Origin: Kudoa neothunni
Lineage: Eukaryota > Cnidaria
DNA length: 64,000 nucleotides
NCBI GenBank assembly: GCA_964304625.1
Contig: OZ199838.1
Location: 2,170,001-2,234,000 of the forward strand
Direction of reading: 5' to 3'
Of the stretch, positions 13,101 to 25,339 are shown piece after piece; positions within the stretch are counted from its first letter, which is position 1, and each line of letters opens with the position of its first letter. The translations under genes and the position numbers were made by a program. Below the pieces are notes generated by a model that was given only the letters and a program-made list of their open reading frames with translations, was not told where the DNA came from and made no database searches.

Positions 13101-16100
13101 ATAATAAAATTAGTTAAAAGTATGGCGAAATTACAGAAAATATGGCATGTTTTACAACAAAATAATAAAACAATGGACGCGAAAATGCAATGGTTAGCCA
13201 TTAAGGGTTTAAAAGATGAACTAGGGCTCGACGAGCCCATCCCGATTAATTTCTATCCTTTATTGGATTATATTTTAGGCAGTGTTTGCTTATTTTAATA
13301 CGTTATTGCGTGATAAAAAATATATGATATACAATAAATAATTTATTTTGGGGGGCACTCAAATAGGTAATTTTTTTTATCCAATACTCGTTACATAAAC
13401 TACATCGTTTCCGATCATTCATATTGTTATTTTCCGTAAATGACGTATTATTCTCATTAAATTCAAACCTAACTGCTTTAAGAGAACGTTTAAAGGCGGG
13501 TCTACATCCGATTTGTTGGTCTTCAGCTCTTAATTTCTGGTGGCTTACAATCAAAGAAGCGAATAAATCCACTAAAAATTCTTTTAAACAAATACGATAA
13601 ATGAATTAAAAGCAGCCACATCAATAATTTATCGGTAGATAATTGATTTGAGAAATTCAAACATGACACTGATGCATTACTTATTTCGAATTCATTGAAA
13701 ATTTGCAACTATATGCAAAATAAAATTTTAACAATTTACACGAAACAAAAAATTAGAAAAACATTTTTTTAATAAATTATGCTCGATTTACTACTCAGAT
13801 GGGCTTGTGGATCCCAAGGTCACCTAACAAGGATTAATATTAATTTATGGAGATTAAATATCGAAAAATTATCGGATTAATATAAATAATAATTTTTTAT
13901 TTTGAAAATAGAGTAAAATACATTTGACCACAATTATTTGTAAATGTGCTTTGAGAGTCAATTTGACACAAAGTAAATTCATCAGGAAATGTAAATATGA
14001 AGTTTAACTGTAAAAAATTTTGACGCTATCTGTTTCTAAATAAGGTTATCCTAGATATTCTACGATGAGACATCATCTACAGATATATTATTTATTAATG
14101 AAATGTGATTAATAATAATAATGTTAGATTTAATTGTATATCAACCTAAGTAAATTTATAAGGACACGTTATGCTAATGCAAATCTGCGGGGCCAATAGA
14201 CATTGCTAAATTTTTTCGGTTATTATTATGTACAAATCTGAAAAAATAGTCAATGTTACTAGGCTGGATCGACATTGGCATTAAGAGCTCATGATTACTA
14301 TTCAACGAGAGTATTTGATGATTGTGTAAAGCCTTATTAATTTTTGTTTCAAAATTTAACCTCTCAGATAAACTTTACGCGCACGAACAATGATTAATAA
14401 AAAAGACAAATACCCCATGCGGAAACTATCCATGGCGCATGCGTCAATTTATCGGTGGTGTGATGCCTGCAGTTCAAATCCAATCGTAGCGCGCATTTCA
14501 TCTAACAACAAATTCATGTCACGTGTCGAATATCGTGACAACTACTTGTAAACATTTTGGAAAAGAAGCATGCAAGTCCTCATCTAGTAGCATCACTGGC
14601 ATCCAATGTGTGCCACCATTAAAACTGATGATATTCTGATAATAGGGAGCTCCAACTGACATTTGTTTTGGCTTCTTCAATGTAGCCATCATTGTCCCAG
14701 GGGTACCTTTGTTGGCTGACACCGAAGAACAGGATCTATATCACACATGGATAAGTTTTCGAGTGCTCCAATAAAACACTCCAACCTGCCAACATCCTCA
14801 AGCAAATCGCCCAATATTTTCCACAAATTTTAAATCATGTTTGTTGGCCGCGTATAAAGTAGTGGCATTTTTCGAATTGGTCACCAACACATAGATTTCA
14901 TTGTGTTCATTAATATGTGCCACATTAAATTGCTAAATAAATGCAAATATTTCCCAATCCCAAACGCGCTATATGTTATATACCTTTGCATCGACACGTT
15001 TCGGGAAAGTGCATTCCTTATAACGAATGCCATTTTCCGAGTATATGAGATTTCTATGGCCCTTACCATCCTATCAACCCCCAATTCAATAGTTCATAAT
15101 ATTCGCCGACTATAAACAATGTGTGTACCTTGATGGTGACAAAATAATTGTTCTCGTCGTAAATTTGATAATCCTCGTATTTCAATATGGCAACAAGAGT
15201 GAGATTTGGCATCACACTGTAAAGAATGTTATTTCCCGAATCTAATTGGCATTGTTGAGTCAGCCATTTGATAGGCACAATGAAGGAAACAATACTTTTT
15301 GCGAAGACAACAAAAGAGGGTTTTTCCACTATTTTGTGATCATCAGTAATCTGATAATCAATACTATAGCGACAAATTATTATAGTCAAAATAAAAAGTG
15401 TCAAAGCACCATTTTATGTTATTAACTGTGAGAGGATGAGTCGTGTGTGTTGAGAACCGGTTGTTCGTAATCACAAGTTTGGTTTTCTAAACCATCCCGT
15501 CTCAGTCTTATGATCAACCTGACCGATACCATCCAAACTTACACTGTTTTTATCCAGAGCATATAAAGCAAACAGATCCGGATGATTTTTACAGTTTTCA
15601 GCTTCCACGATTGCTGAATCGAATGGAAAAGGTTGGAATACAAGCTCTTTGGAGCCCATTTTTGAAAGAAACAACTTTTTATCGTGAAAGGTGCCAGCCA
15701 TAAACACGTCATTATGAAGTATTTTGATAAAGTCTAGATTGACTTTTTTTCTCCTCATTCGACAAAACAATTGGCTCGAAAGTATCTCCAAAATCATTCG
15801 AATAGAAAGTCGCGAAATCAGATTTATGAGCATTAAACAAGTAGTTGTAGAAAAATAGAAAAACATGATCTTGTTTTTCACCCATCACCAAATTTACATA
15901 ATTTTGATTTGCTGACAGTTCAACCTAAACCACATACAACGGTGGAAAAACTCAAAATATACTGATTTCAATTACCTGTCTTATTGTTACTCCATCCACT
16001 TTGATAACATCTGACAATGAGTTCTGGATGGTCGGTGCCACCAAATTTGTTAGCAGTATTGAAACCCAATAAATCCAGCCGAGCGGAACCACATCGTTTC

Positions 16101-16107
16101 CAATCAT
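4142..16107 (-). CDS. SorLA/sortilin-like VPS10 receptor with LDL-A modules
   Basis: Type I membrane receptor expected to sort cargo between Golgi, endosomes and the surface. Rough length is 1,250-1,300 residues in about 17 exons. Order: start at 16107 with a hydrophobic signal segment (15976-16107); VPS10 propeller with Asp-boxes SNDFGDTF (about 15800), SFNGGTHW (about 14610) and SLDEGLSW (about 10220); 10CC sortilin-C module over 9815-10001 and 8098-8349, including CSVDDYMCDFGH; degenerate LDLR-B propeller (5450-6519, repeats such as [13 protein letters not shown]); EGF (about 5270-5450); five LDL-A repeats (4432-5215) with DxSDE acidic ends; one membrane helix ([16 protein letters not shown]); a 47-residue tail with NSGLL and a SEDED cluster. 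Vertebrate SorLA is about 2,200 residues with eleven LDL-A and six FNIII domains; no FNIII is visible here. Small introns such as 4384-4431 (48 nt) keep phase; some VPS10 exon edges are approximate. Confidence 0.82.
6520..8097. other. Intron of the SorLA-like gene
   Basis: Phase-1 splicing from the exon ending at 8098 to the exon starting at 6519 joins VCYFT to GDTRFLAL without a break. The 1.6-kb interval is AT-rich with no recognised element. Confidence 0.6.
8350..9814. other. Intron inside the 10CC module of the SorLA-like gene
   Basis: The 1.5-kb intron separates the two halves of the 10CC module; splicing rebuilds the codon for the Cys in DDYMCDFGH. An 80-codon plus-strand frame at 8866-9108 is AT-rich and looks like chance. 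No recognised element. Confidence 0.6.
11940..12215. repeat. Dispersed repeat, family A, copy 1
   Basis: Colinear with 50103-50365. Shared blocks in the same order: GTYAACTTCAACYGAC, AAATCACYATTTTY, ATTTAAA(A/G)NTTTTTCG, CATAAATGTCTCT(C/G)TATA and TGCGTACTTG(C/T)TGA. Identity is uneven, suggesting two old copies of one non-coding element. No end repeats were defined. Confidence 0.6.
12336..12370. repeat. Perfect 15-bp inverted repeat
   Basis: Arms CGTAGTTATACGTAC and GTACGTATAACTACG are exact reverse complements around GTAAT. Nearby TACGTAGTTACTACG (about 12420-12434) repeats part of the motif. It lies in an intron and may be the centre of a small palindromic MITE. Confidence 0.75.
12975..13208. 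mobile_element. piggyBac-like snap-back MITE
   Basis: TTAA at 12971-12974 and 13209-13212 flank ends that begin CCCT on the left and, on the complementary strand, ACCCT on the right. Inside are 45-bp arms, 13015-13059 and 13123-13167, that are reverse complements with only two mismatches. TTAA duplications and CCYT ends are hallmarks of piggyBac. The right end has one extra base next to TTAA, so the fit is not exact. No transposase. Confidence 0.6.
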
Positions 16108-16851
16108 CTTGTAAATATTCCTACCCAACTGTTAAGTTGAATGTAAACCTAGATAAGTCGCCTAGAACCGATGATTCACGCACACATTGAATCAGTACAA
16201 TAACAAATAGGTTGATAACAATACGGTTGTTACCTGCCAGGTATTCGGTTCCACAATCTCAAGCGACTCTTATGGTTACTATTTCAAATTCTGTACAAAC
16301 TACTTAAACTTAAAAGCTAATGGACAATTTTATAATCTGATTATTACTACTTATAACGAAAGCTATTCGCCGTAAAATTTACAATAAAAGAGCTATCGTG
16401 TATAATTAAATGTGCTTAATCAAAATCTGATAATGAATCGATAATTTGTTCAAGAGATTACTTGGTGCGATGATATGATTTTGAATTAATTGACAAATCC
16501 CAATAATCCTACGGTGGTGCGATATTCATATACCTTTGAATTAAATCATTTTTGAAATTTATTAGTCAGTTTACATGAACGTACCAGGAATTCACAACCA
16601 ATCTTCACGTGTGCCTCTAACGACTGTCCAAAAGCTCCAGCTTATTATTTATCCATTAAACGTTTACGTGATGTTTTATATACATTATTAATTACTTGAT
16701 ATTTTTTATATTGGGTTAATTTTTGAACAATAATATATTTTATTTGCATTATTAATTATATTGATTTTAAATATTATATGATCTTTTTATTATCCATTTA
16801 TCAAAATTTATGTGTGATGAGTAATCAGAATCCTAGAGTGGCATAATTTAT

Positions 16852-16879
16852 GTTGTTGTTGTTGTTGTTGTTGTTGTTG
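16852..16879. repeat. (GTT)n microsatellite
   Basis: About nine uninterrupted GTT units in non-coding DNA upstream of the SorLA-like gene. Confidence 0.95.
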
Positions 16880-17679
16880 CATAAATTTCAACTTAGTTTT
16901 AAATATTCGAGCCATAAAGGTTGTTACTTGGGAAAATATTATAAAAAAATGACGATTTACCATCGTTTATACTTGTCAATTGCACGTTTATTGCAATATC
17001 TAATTAGAGAGCAGTTAATATCTTATTAGCTGCTTTCTAATTTGTACCTAAAATTCTATAATACAATAACTCTCATTTTATAATCATTCTCAATAAATAC
17101 GAAAATAGATAACGATGTTTAAAATACAAACCCGTATATTATAATATTGAGGTTTTCCGAATTGAACTTATCATAAATAAACTCAAAATAGAGATAATGA
17201 AAGATGAACTTAATCAGATTGTAAATTTTAAAATTGGGAATCGATTTCTTGAGTCACTATTTTTTTGATTTATCCTGTCTATCAACTAACATTTTATTCG
17301 TATAATCTTTATACTCCTTTATTTTTAAATTATTATTAATTCTTCAGCATAAATATAAATATCTTCATTTTAATTGAACATAATTTAAATAATTAAATAC
17401 TCTGTGATTAAAACTTTAAATGGACTAACATCCTATCATTAAATAATAATTTGCAAGTTCTATATAGGAAGAGGTCATTAAATTTTGTTATTAAAAGGAG
17501 TGGAGTGCAGTATAATGTGAGTAAAAAAGATTTCTAATTTAATTATGCCTGCAGTGGATATATCATTTTTTATTTATCGTTACGTATGTAAGAACGCCTG
17601 ACGCTAATGGAGAATTAGATTGACATACAATCACAATTGTTGGTATAATGTGTTTAAATTAATAAGCTTTAAATAAATT

Positions 17680-17905
17680 ATAGAAAAAGGCTATTGTCAT
17701 GGTAACTAATATTCAGGGCGACATCAGTTTTGACCTTATTTAATTATTTTTGGTTGACACATTCACTCTTAAGGTAATAGTTGGTTATATAAGGGGTGTG
17801 CGGTTGAGAGTAGTGCGATGTGGCACCACTCTCAACTTAATACAAATAACGCAGATTTGAATTCCAATTCGGACCTTATGTTACACTTAGGAACCAGAAA
17901 TAATT
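17680..17905. repeat. Dispersed repeat, family C
   Basis: Begins GGCTATTG, continues through TAATATTCAGG and TTTTGACCTTATTTAATTAT, then reappears in reverse as CCAGAAATAATTAAATAT. The same ordered blocks occur near 24690-24790, and related cores occur near 28540-28600, 37150, 61740-61770 and 62145. Confidence 0.55.
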
Positions 17906-19599
17906 AAATATAGATCAAATATAAATAGGAGTTACTAGGATTAAAAACGGGCACATCGCAGCATAGTTGCCAATTTTCATTAATTAATTTTGCGTCAATA
18001 GCTAGGCTAGCGCCGTAAAAAATCGTCTCGTGTACACGCATAGGAAGTTTAAGATTACAATTTACCTTGTGAATAATTTCCGCCCAGATTACACTCGAGA
18101 GAAACTTTTAATGTGTTAAAGCAGTGGCTGGAAAATTAATATACAAATATCTTGATCAGTAATCGGAAGCAGACAATGCACTTTCGCGTATTCTTTCGTG
18201 TTCATGTTTTCGCGCATTAAAGCCATGTCTAAATATTGGCGCGAAACACAAACCAAATTTATTTTAACTATAAATTTCTAGTATGAATCGCCAACGAAAT
18301 CGTATTCGTAGGTTTATATGGAGGAGGTTTAATTTTTGAGAAATATCGAGATTATGACTCCGAAAATTTTATACTAATAATAAACTAATCCTTAAGAAAG
18401 CAATAACAAATATTTTATGCTATTTACATTACGAAACCGTATTCTTAATAATTTCTCTCAATTCAAATTATATATTATATTCAAATCGATCTAGTTGATT
18501 CTTAAACATACAAATTTATTATCACAATTCTTAAAATTCATAATAATTTGAGAAAAAATGTAATGTGTGATGTCGACAGATTTAAATGACAAAATAATGT
18601 GATTTTCTATACATATAAATTTTAATGCCTGTTACCAAATATTTAATGTTACGGTTTCATTACAAATTCTTTATTATGAGTTTATATTTCAAAAAATGTT
18701 TTAAATATGTGTTTATTTTAGTAAAACCCACAAAAAATATAGCTAAACGAGAGTGAATTTTAATATCGATGCAAGTGTGGACTTGGAATGTAACATTTAT
18801 GACTAGTGGGTTATCAATTGCCACCCGTAGATTTATAGTTAAACGATCTATTTCAATTTATGCAAATAATAAAGTAAATTTGAGATTTTTCGTCCCCATC
18901 ATTGGTAAATATGGATAGAAAAGTGTCTCATTCCTTGGTCCTAGAGCTGAACATCTTCCACGAGTAGAGAGCACCATTATTTAAATCTTTTTTCACATTG
19001 TCAGCGTTCCAAAGGGACATTTCAAATAGGGGTTTAAGAATGAGATTATCGAGACTATTCAATACTTGAAGTTTTAACATTGATGGAATCAATCAAATAT
19101 TGGGGGACTGGCTAAAACTACGTGCATCCACATTTGCTTTACAAGCGAACTAGCGTTAATATCCCAATGCCGCTCAGTAATGAAAATATTTACATTGAAA
19201 AATCCCTGAAAACAAATTAAAAAATACGCTAATCCTTTAAATTAATCTATATAAGTTTATATATGTATTTTTTACATACGTTAAAAAATAGAAAACTCCA
19301 AATATAATAATTCATTGTAATAATAATAATAAGATTAAATGTTAATTTTATAAGGCATATTTATCCGAAATAATGAGATAAACTATTATGTATCTATTGT
19401 GCATTGTGTTAGTTACATTCCACTTTATCGCATTTTTTTATTTCGTATAATTAGTTTTTTTTAAAAATAATTATTGAAAAATTAATTGACAATAAATTTT
19501 TGTTACGTATTATGGTTGTAGTGAAATCCAAAAGCTGACCATTTCGTTACTATAAAAATTTAATAATACTTATTTTAATGATAAAATGATTTTAACTTC

Positions 19600-20030
19600 T
19601 TTAATGCAAATAAATTATCACCAAAAAAATATATAAACTAAAAAATGTATTAAATAATTGAAATAGTTATGTAAAAAGTTTATAGTGGTTATATAAATAA
19701 TGATATAGAAGATAATGTACTATTATTGAATGTGTGAGGCTTACTTAACTAGCTGAATCAAATAATTTTGAAAATAAAACATTATAAAAAATGTTTCCAA
19801 GACCTATAATTAATTTACAAGTTAATGTAGAGAAAACAGAGCGAGTTTTGATTGATTTTTGGAAACTTAACGAAGATTTTGCAAGTGCCAATGATGTTGT
19901 ATTCGGGATTCATTTATTTTATTATGAACAATCGCTTACGAATAGGCAAAAAATAACGCTCGAAAGGTTGCTTTTAGATTCTCAATCCTACCTTATAATT
20001 TTATCTAGAAGCCAATTACTTCAATTTTAA
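19600..20030 (+). repeat. Dispersed repeat, family B, copy 1, with a 79-codon open frame
   Basis: The open frame at 19791-20030 encodes a 79-residue piece with FWKLNEDF, VVFGIHLF and a C-terminal LIILSRSQLLQF. I do not recognise the family. A second region, 42370-42690, has AAAAAATATATAAACTAAA at matching distance and a decayed version of the same reading (YWNLNGDF then VVFG). Two copies of one element, most likely a transposon-borne gene fragment rather than a host gene. Confidence 0.45.
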
Positions 20031-20863
20031 TATACACCTGCTAATCTAAATTCCTTAACTTAAAAGATTATCGTATATTCTTAAGAAATTTAAAATGTTC
20101 GCTATAAACAATGTACACCTATAGTCAATTAAATCCCAAGTGTTAGTTCTACCCTGTAACTTCATACATATATCCTCAATATAATAATCAAAAAGTCCCA
20201 TTTTAAGGTGAAAGTATCACGATAATCGATTTTCTAAATGACTATTTTCAAACTGTCAGGGTGGCAGGAACACAGACGTAACACGCAATAATTCAGAATT
20301 CATTCAAAATGATGTCACGAACACGAACGAAAGTACATTGTCTGATTGGAAGACAAGAATAAATAATGCTCAGAGTTCGCGTATTGAAATTCTATTAACA
20401 AATTGGTTGAATTAAAGCTAAAAATGAGGTTAAAACTTGCATGCGTAAACGTAAAATTTCTAGGAAAGGAAACCAAATGTTAACTAATATCTATGGGAAA
20501 TTTCAATTACCTATTTAAGTTTCAATAAAAGAAAATTCGATAATTCAATTAATACTAAGAAAATAATGACAAAACAAATATTTATAATGTAAAAGTAATA
20601 ATAAATCAACAATAAAACAAAAATAAAGATAATTCGAATAAAGTATTTTTTGATAAATAAATTTAATCGAATGAATTGTATGATAAAAATAATTTCCGAA
20701 AATAAAGCTCATCTACTTAAAAATATTATTTTAGATAAAATTTCTGAAAAATAAATTCTTATTAAATTAATCTTAAAAAATTAATACAAATTTTGGGAAC
20801 ACCCACGTATATCATGCTAAATAAAATGCGATAAAGTCATAAAACAAAAAATTATCAAAAATG
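20031..20863. other. Gene-free AT-rich DNA downstream of the UBAP1-like gene
   Basis: Nothing recognised. This is the 3' flank of the minus-strand gene that ends at 20864. Confidence 0.6.
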
Positions 20864-21707
20864 TTAACCTACAAAATTATTTTTTGTTAACAGATCCAAC
20901 GCTGCTATCATCATACCATCACAATCGACCAATGCATTGTAACTCAGCGTTTCATCAAAACCGAGCGACATCAAATACTCCAGATCTTTGACCCAACTTT
21001 TGGTCTAAGATCGCGTCAAATTTCGAGTTAAAATCAACCGATAATACTTCAATAATGTTTCCCTCCATTTTTTCTAATAACAATATCAATCTATTAACTG
21101 AAATTTTGGGATGGTCATGGTGGCATTGTTGGAGCTGTGCCAGCACATCGTAAACCTGCAAATAAATTAGTCAAAGAGAATTAGATTCAAAAGGAGCGCT
21201 TACTTTGGAATCATTGATATCATCATATTTTGTGACGACAGCCCTAACAATATCAGCATCAAACCCCATAGACAATAGAGTGGTTTGGTTCGTAATTTGA
21301 AGCGAATTAAATTCAGTATCATTTTTATCATTTAATTTATTCGGATGATTAAAATTAGATTCAACTGGCGGGTAAATGTTAGTTTCTTTCGACGATTCGT
21401 GAAACATATAATTTATATTGGGGTTGATTGTTTTATTATTTTCGTTAATTTGAGGGTTAGGTATGTATTCAACGTTAGGCGTGGGACTAGGTTTCATAAA
21501 AATTGACTCCAGCAAATCCAAATCATCTTCAACTTCTTGATTTTCCATATCACTTTTTTCATTCTCTGTTAATTTTCTTTCAATGTTACTTGGATTCAAA
21601 TATTCTTGACCTACATTATAATAACTTGGTGATTTATACAATTAGGTTTTTTACTTTTACCATGGATATTCGGCTGACCGTCCGTGGACAGATGATTCAG
21701 ATAGCGT
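20864..21707 (-). CDS. UBAP1: UBAP1-like ESCRT-I subunit (C-terminal tandem UBA), 5' end unresolved
   Basis: UBAP1 is the ESCRT-I subunit that binds ubiquitinated cargo on endosomes. The C-terminus has the overlapping UBA layout of the SOUBA domain: TTLLSMGFDADIVRAVV, then VYDVLAQLQQCHHDHPK with a helical block LILLLEKMEGNIIEVLS, then DLEYLMSLGFDETLSYNALV ending AALDLLTKNN. Upstream is an acidic, Asn-rich linker with DDLDLLESIF. Exons: 20864-21004, 21039-21155, 21204-21624 and a probable 21661-21707; introns are 34, 48 and 36 nt and all keep phase. No ATG was found in frame: an in-frame stop lies just above the last exon, so a further 5' exon should carry the N-terminal UMA region that binds other ESCRT-I subunits. 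UBAC1 or another UBA protein is the alternative. Confidence 0.68.
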
Positions 21708-22398
21708 CTTTCATTTGAAAATTTGTACTACATTTGTATCAAAAATTAATATTTCTATTTAAAGAAATTGAAATTATTGGTAAATTTAATAAATTGGAGA
21801 TCTATAATTTAAAACAAAAATCAAAATAAAATTCGCGATACTTCGTTTCGCTTATTAGGATAATAAATATTTAGCTAAAAATATAATAAATAAAGTGTAT
21901 CTATATTTTAACATTTTTATCATTTTTATATGGTATTACTGCTTGCAAAAGGTAGTGAAAACAAACTGTTGAAACGGTTGGCCTTCTAGACAGTTGTTAA
22001 TATATTCCATAAATATAGAAATACTAGTTGTCGAAACGTTAACTATTAATATATAATTACATTAATGAATAAAATATTTTATTCAATAAATTTATTTTAA
22101 AGTTATTATTTAAAAATTATATATTCACGTAATTTGTTTCGCCAATATTAATAAATTACAAGTGGATATAGTTTTTTTAATAATTGACAAAGTTTAATTT
22201 TAAACCTAACTAATGTTTATTTAGAACAATCTTTCTTTTAAAATTTTTTTCGCTGTAGATTAAATCTTTAATTATGTCAATTTTATAATTTATAATTTTA
22301 TTAATGAAACAATATTTCATAAACTTGATTAATGGTATCAAACACTGCTGTAATGAAGGTTAAATGTATTTGTAATATTTACAAAACTTTCATTCATA

Positions 22399-23241
22399 AA
22401 GTCGAACCCCGTTTATCCGAAAATCGCCCTATCCAATCGATCTTTTAAAATTTATTTGAAATTGATATATGTTTTAAATAAAAAAATTTCTTTTAACCGA
22501 AACAACTTTTTTCTGGAATTTTCGGATAAAATTATTTTGAAATCTGGATTGGTGGCTGGTTAAAATGGCATCTGCACTTATTTTTATGATACACATGATC
22601 GTTATTCATTCATTCAATTTAAGTTTATATGTGATTAATAGAAACAATGCAAAAATATTGAAAATGAACAGATAAATGTTGAGTAAAGACAAATTGCCTT
22701 TTATATTTTCATGAGAAATATAATATAAAAAAATGATATTTATGGCACATTTGTTTTTTCTCATAACCTCTCCAACATTAAGTCCTATTGATCCGTAACA
22801 ATCATTAATCAATATTAAATTCTGGGAATAAAGCATACCTTGATTAAACAGAATATTCCAAATATCGTTATGGAGAAATCTGAGCAACTACTTCTCATAC
22901 TTATTTTAATTAATCTTATCATCCTTATTAGTGTAACTCATAATATCCAAATAGGGAAGAAACTATAAAAACTAACAATTCTAACACATTTTAGAATGTA
23001 TCTTTCCAATATAGCGCAAAGGTTTTCACATTCTATTAACTGTTGCAACTTATATACAGTGCGGTTATTTTTTGAAAATATAAAACAAACATAGAATAAC
23101 GGAGAAATAAAATATGTAACCAACTTAAAATTTTTTGTGCTCCGCTCATGATTACACATCAAACTTCGTTTAACCGAAATTTCAGTATCCGAAAGGAAAA
23201 TGCCAGGTCCCAACATTTTCGAATAAACGAGGTTCGATTAT
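22399..23241. mobile_element. pogo/Tigger-like non-autonomous element
   Basis: The left end reads GTCGAACCCCGTTTATCCGA and the right end, on the minus strand, TAATCGAACCTCGTTTATTC. These are inverted copies of one repeat of the kind found in pogo/Tigger elements. Further TCGGATA/TATCCGA motifs lie just inside both ends. TA precedes the left end at 22397 region and follows on the right. No transposase is visible in about 840 bp. Confidence 0.6.
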
Positions 23242-24684
23242 ATAATAAAAATTTATTTAAAATTAAATTTACTCATTATTCACAAATTGGCGTATTATTA
23301 TTTTGATCCAAATATTTATATATAATCATAATTTATGGATAAAATCTATAAACTTGATCAAAAAACTCCATTTTTATAAGTTAAAAGGTTTGATTAGAAT
23401 AATTAAATTTATATATTCTCATATATTTTATTGGTCGAAAATCGAACAAGTAAATAATCCAAATACCGATATCATTTTTAGAGGTGACTCAAAAGTGAAG
23501 TCTTGAAAATAATGTTTCACTTCACAACGTAGTAATTTCTAAATTTGTACATTATAAATATGATTCATTGGTTATCAAGTAGATACTTGATATAAATCAG
23601 TTAGAGAAGGATTGATTTCAACATGGACATCCTTCAATGCTTCTATGGAAATTCATATCACACAGTTTATTAGTTAGCTTACCTGGCAGGTCATGTTGTT
23701 CGTTATTTTTCATGGTAAAATTATGGGAAATGAAGAGATTAACTATTCATTCGTTGTATTCCGGAGAAATGCGTCAAATGCCGATCAAATTTTAAATTCC
23801 TCCTCTGTGAGCCTTAGGATTGATTAAAAAATTTCTATAACTTATGTATCCCAATTTGCGATCCATTTTATCGGCTAAAACACACTAAGTAATAATTTCG
23901 ATAATCTTCTGGATTATTTCATTTACTCCTAATCCTTAATTTTCATTTTTTTTCTATTGTGATTTAGGTATATTCATACAAATATAAAAAAACTTGATCA
24001 ATTTCACATCCATATGCCTAATATTTAACACACCTGTTGGGATGGGATGAACTTTGAGATTAGAAATCATTAAATAATAAATTATTTATAAAAAATTATT
24101 TATAATCTGCATAAATGATACTTAACCATACATTATTTTTTATTGTGAATATATAATAATTTACATTTTAATATTCATAAAGTAAATTATATAGTTAAGA
24201 GAATATGTTCGTTTTCATCAGTTATGTATACTCAAATATACGATCGGCCGGACAAATAAAGACTACATGACAATCTCTCATAAATGTAGAGTTGAAATAA
24301 TATATATATAAATTTTCTTTTTTTATCGTAAATATTCAAATAGAGTCAAATGTTTATCTCATCCTTAAAAATATTCATGTGATGCATCTACGTACTTCTA
24401 ACATTAGTTAATGGTTAAATTGTATTATAACTATAAGCAAGTTCGCATTTCCATTTCTAAAACAAAATTTTACTTTAATAATTGTAAAAAACATTAGATG
24501 TTAATTTCAAAAACATAAACTTGTTGAAATTCTTATTTACCTTGTTTAAATATTTGTATTCTTTCTATTTTATTTGGGTGTTATCTATTTCAAAAAATAC
24601 GTTCTACAAAATTTTATACTAAAGCGTAAAGAAATTTTTAGCAAAAGGCTGAGTAACTATGTATTGTAAATAAGTAGAAAGTGG

Positions 24685-24800
24685 CTATTTGCGTAGTAGA
24701 TATTATTCAGGTGTCTCTGTTTTGACTCTATTTAGTTATATCTGGTCCCTATTAGTCAAGCGTTGGGTCAGAAATAATTAAAAACAATACAAAACCAATT
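24685..24800. repeat. Dispersed repeat, family C, second copy
   Basis: GGCTATTTGCGTAGTAGATA, then TATTCAGG, then TTTTGACTCTATTTAGTTAT, closed by the inverted core GTCAGAAATAATTAAAA. Block order matches 17680-17905, with a shorter gap between the inverted cores. Confidence 0.55.
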
Positions 24801-25339
24801 TTTCACACTTTCCGCACATATAAATAGTAATTAATATCCCATTTTGGGAACATAAACGAAAAAATTGGCGTCATTTTTATCGATAAAATATAAATTCTAA
24901 CTCTAACAATATTCGAACATGATCTAAACCGTTTCCAACTAATGATAACATTTGATCTTTTTTGCGGAATGTCATTTAGAGTTGCTGTATTTGATAAGTA
25001 AAAATGTTTCACAGTAGCTGCTATCTTGGAGTTTTTAAGGGAAAATTTTCTTGTTTTATTAACTTTCCGTGTAATCATTTGTATAATTTTTCCGGGAGTT
25101 AGGATACATTGATCAACTGATTTCCCCCCAAAAGTGTGTAAAATTAATGAGTCACGTGATTTCACACATATTTTGAATGATTTAAAACTAATTATTAAAT
25201 TAAAATTACTTTCAAGCTGAATATATTTGTTTATATAAACATTAGTAATATTTTCACTTATAATTAAATAACTCTATACAAAGCGTGTAAAATCGGTTGT
25301 CGATTGTATGTGTATAGCAGCTCCTAAAAAATTAAATTC

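Larger units (their letters stand above)
10510..14510. other. Long transposon-bearing intron of the SorLA-like gene
   Basis: This 4-kb gap separates VPS10 exons. It contains a dispersed repeat (11940-12215), a 15-bp palindrome (12336-12370) and a piggyBac-like MITE (12975-13208). The limits are approximate because flanking exon edges were read only by domain continuity. Confidence 0.5.
16108..19599. other. Gene-free interval with repeats
   Basis: Contains a (GTT)9 microsatellite at 16852-16879, a family C repeat at about 17680-17905 with a 13-bp-stem hairpin (17802-17839, GTTGAGAGTAGTG and CACCACTCTCAAC), and at 18880-19210 a decayed minus-strand open region I cannot name. No host gene seen. 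Confidence 0.55.

Noticed and set aside
14400-14510. tRNA- or SINE-like B-box (CAGTTCAAATCC) in a SorLA-like intron
   Set aside because: The only A-box candidate lies too close or is poor, and no acceptor or anticodon stem can be drawn.
18880-19210. Minus-strand open pieces such as INASSLVKQMWMHVV
   Set aside because: Short, interrupted, and not assignable to any family; probably a decayed repeat.
22606-23216. Two minus-strand open frames of about 90 codons
   Set aside because: They lie within the pogo/Tigger-like element and show no transposase motif.
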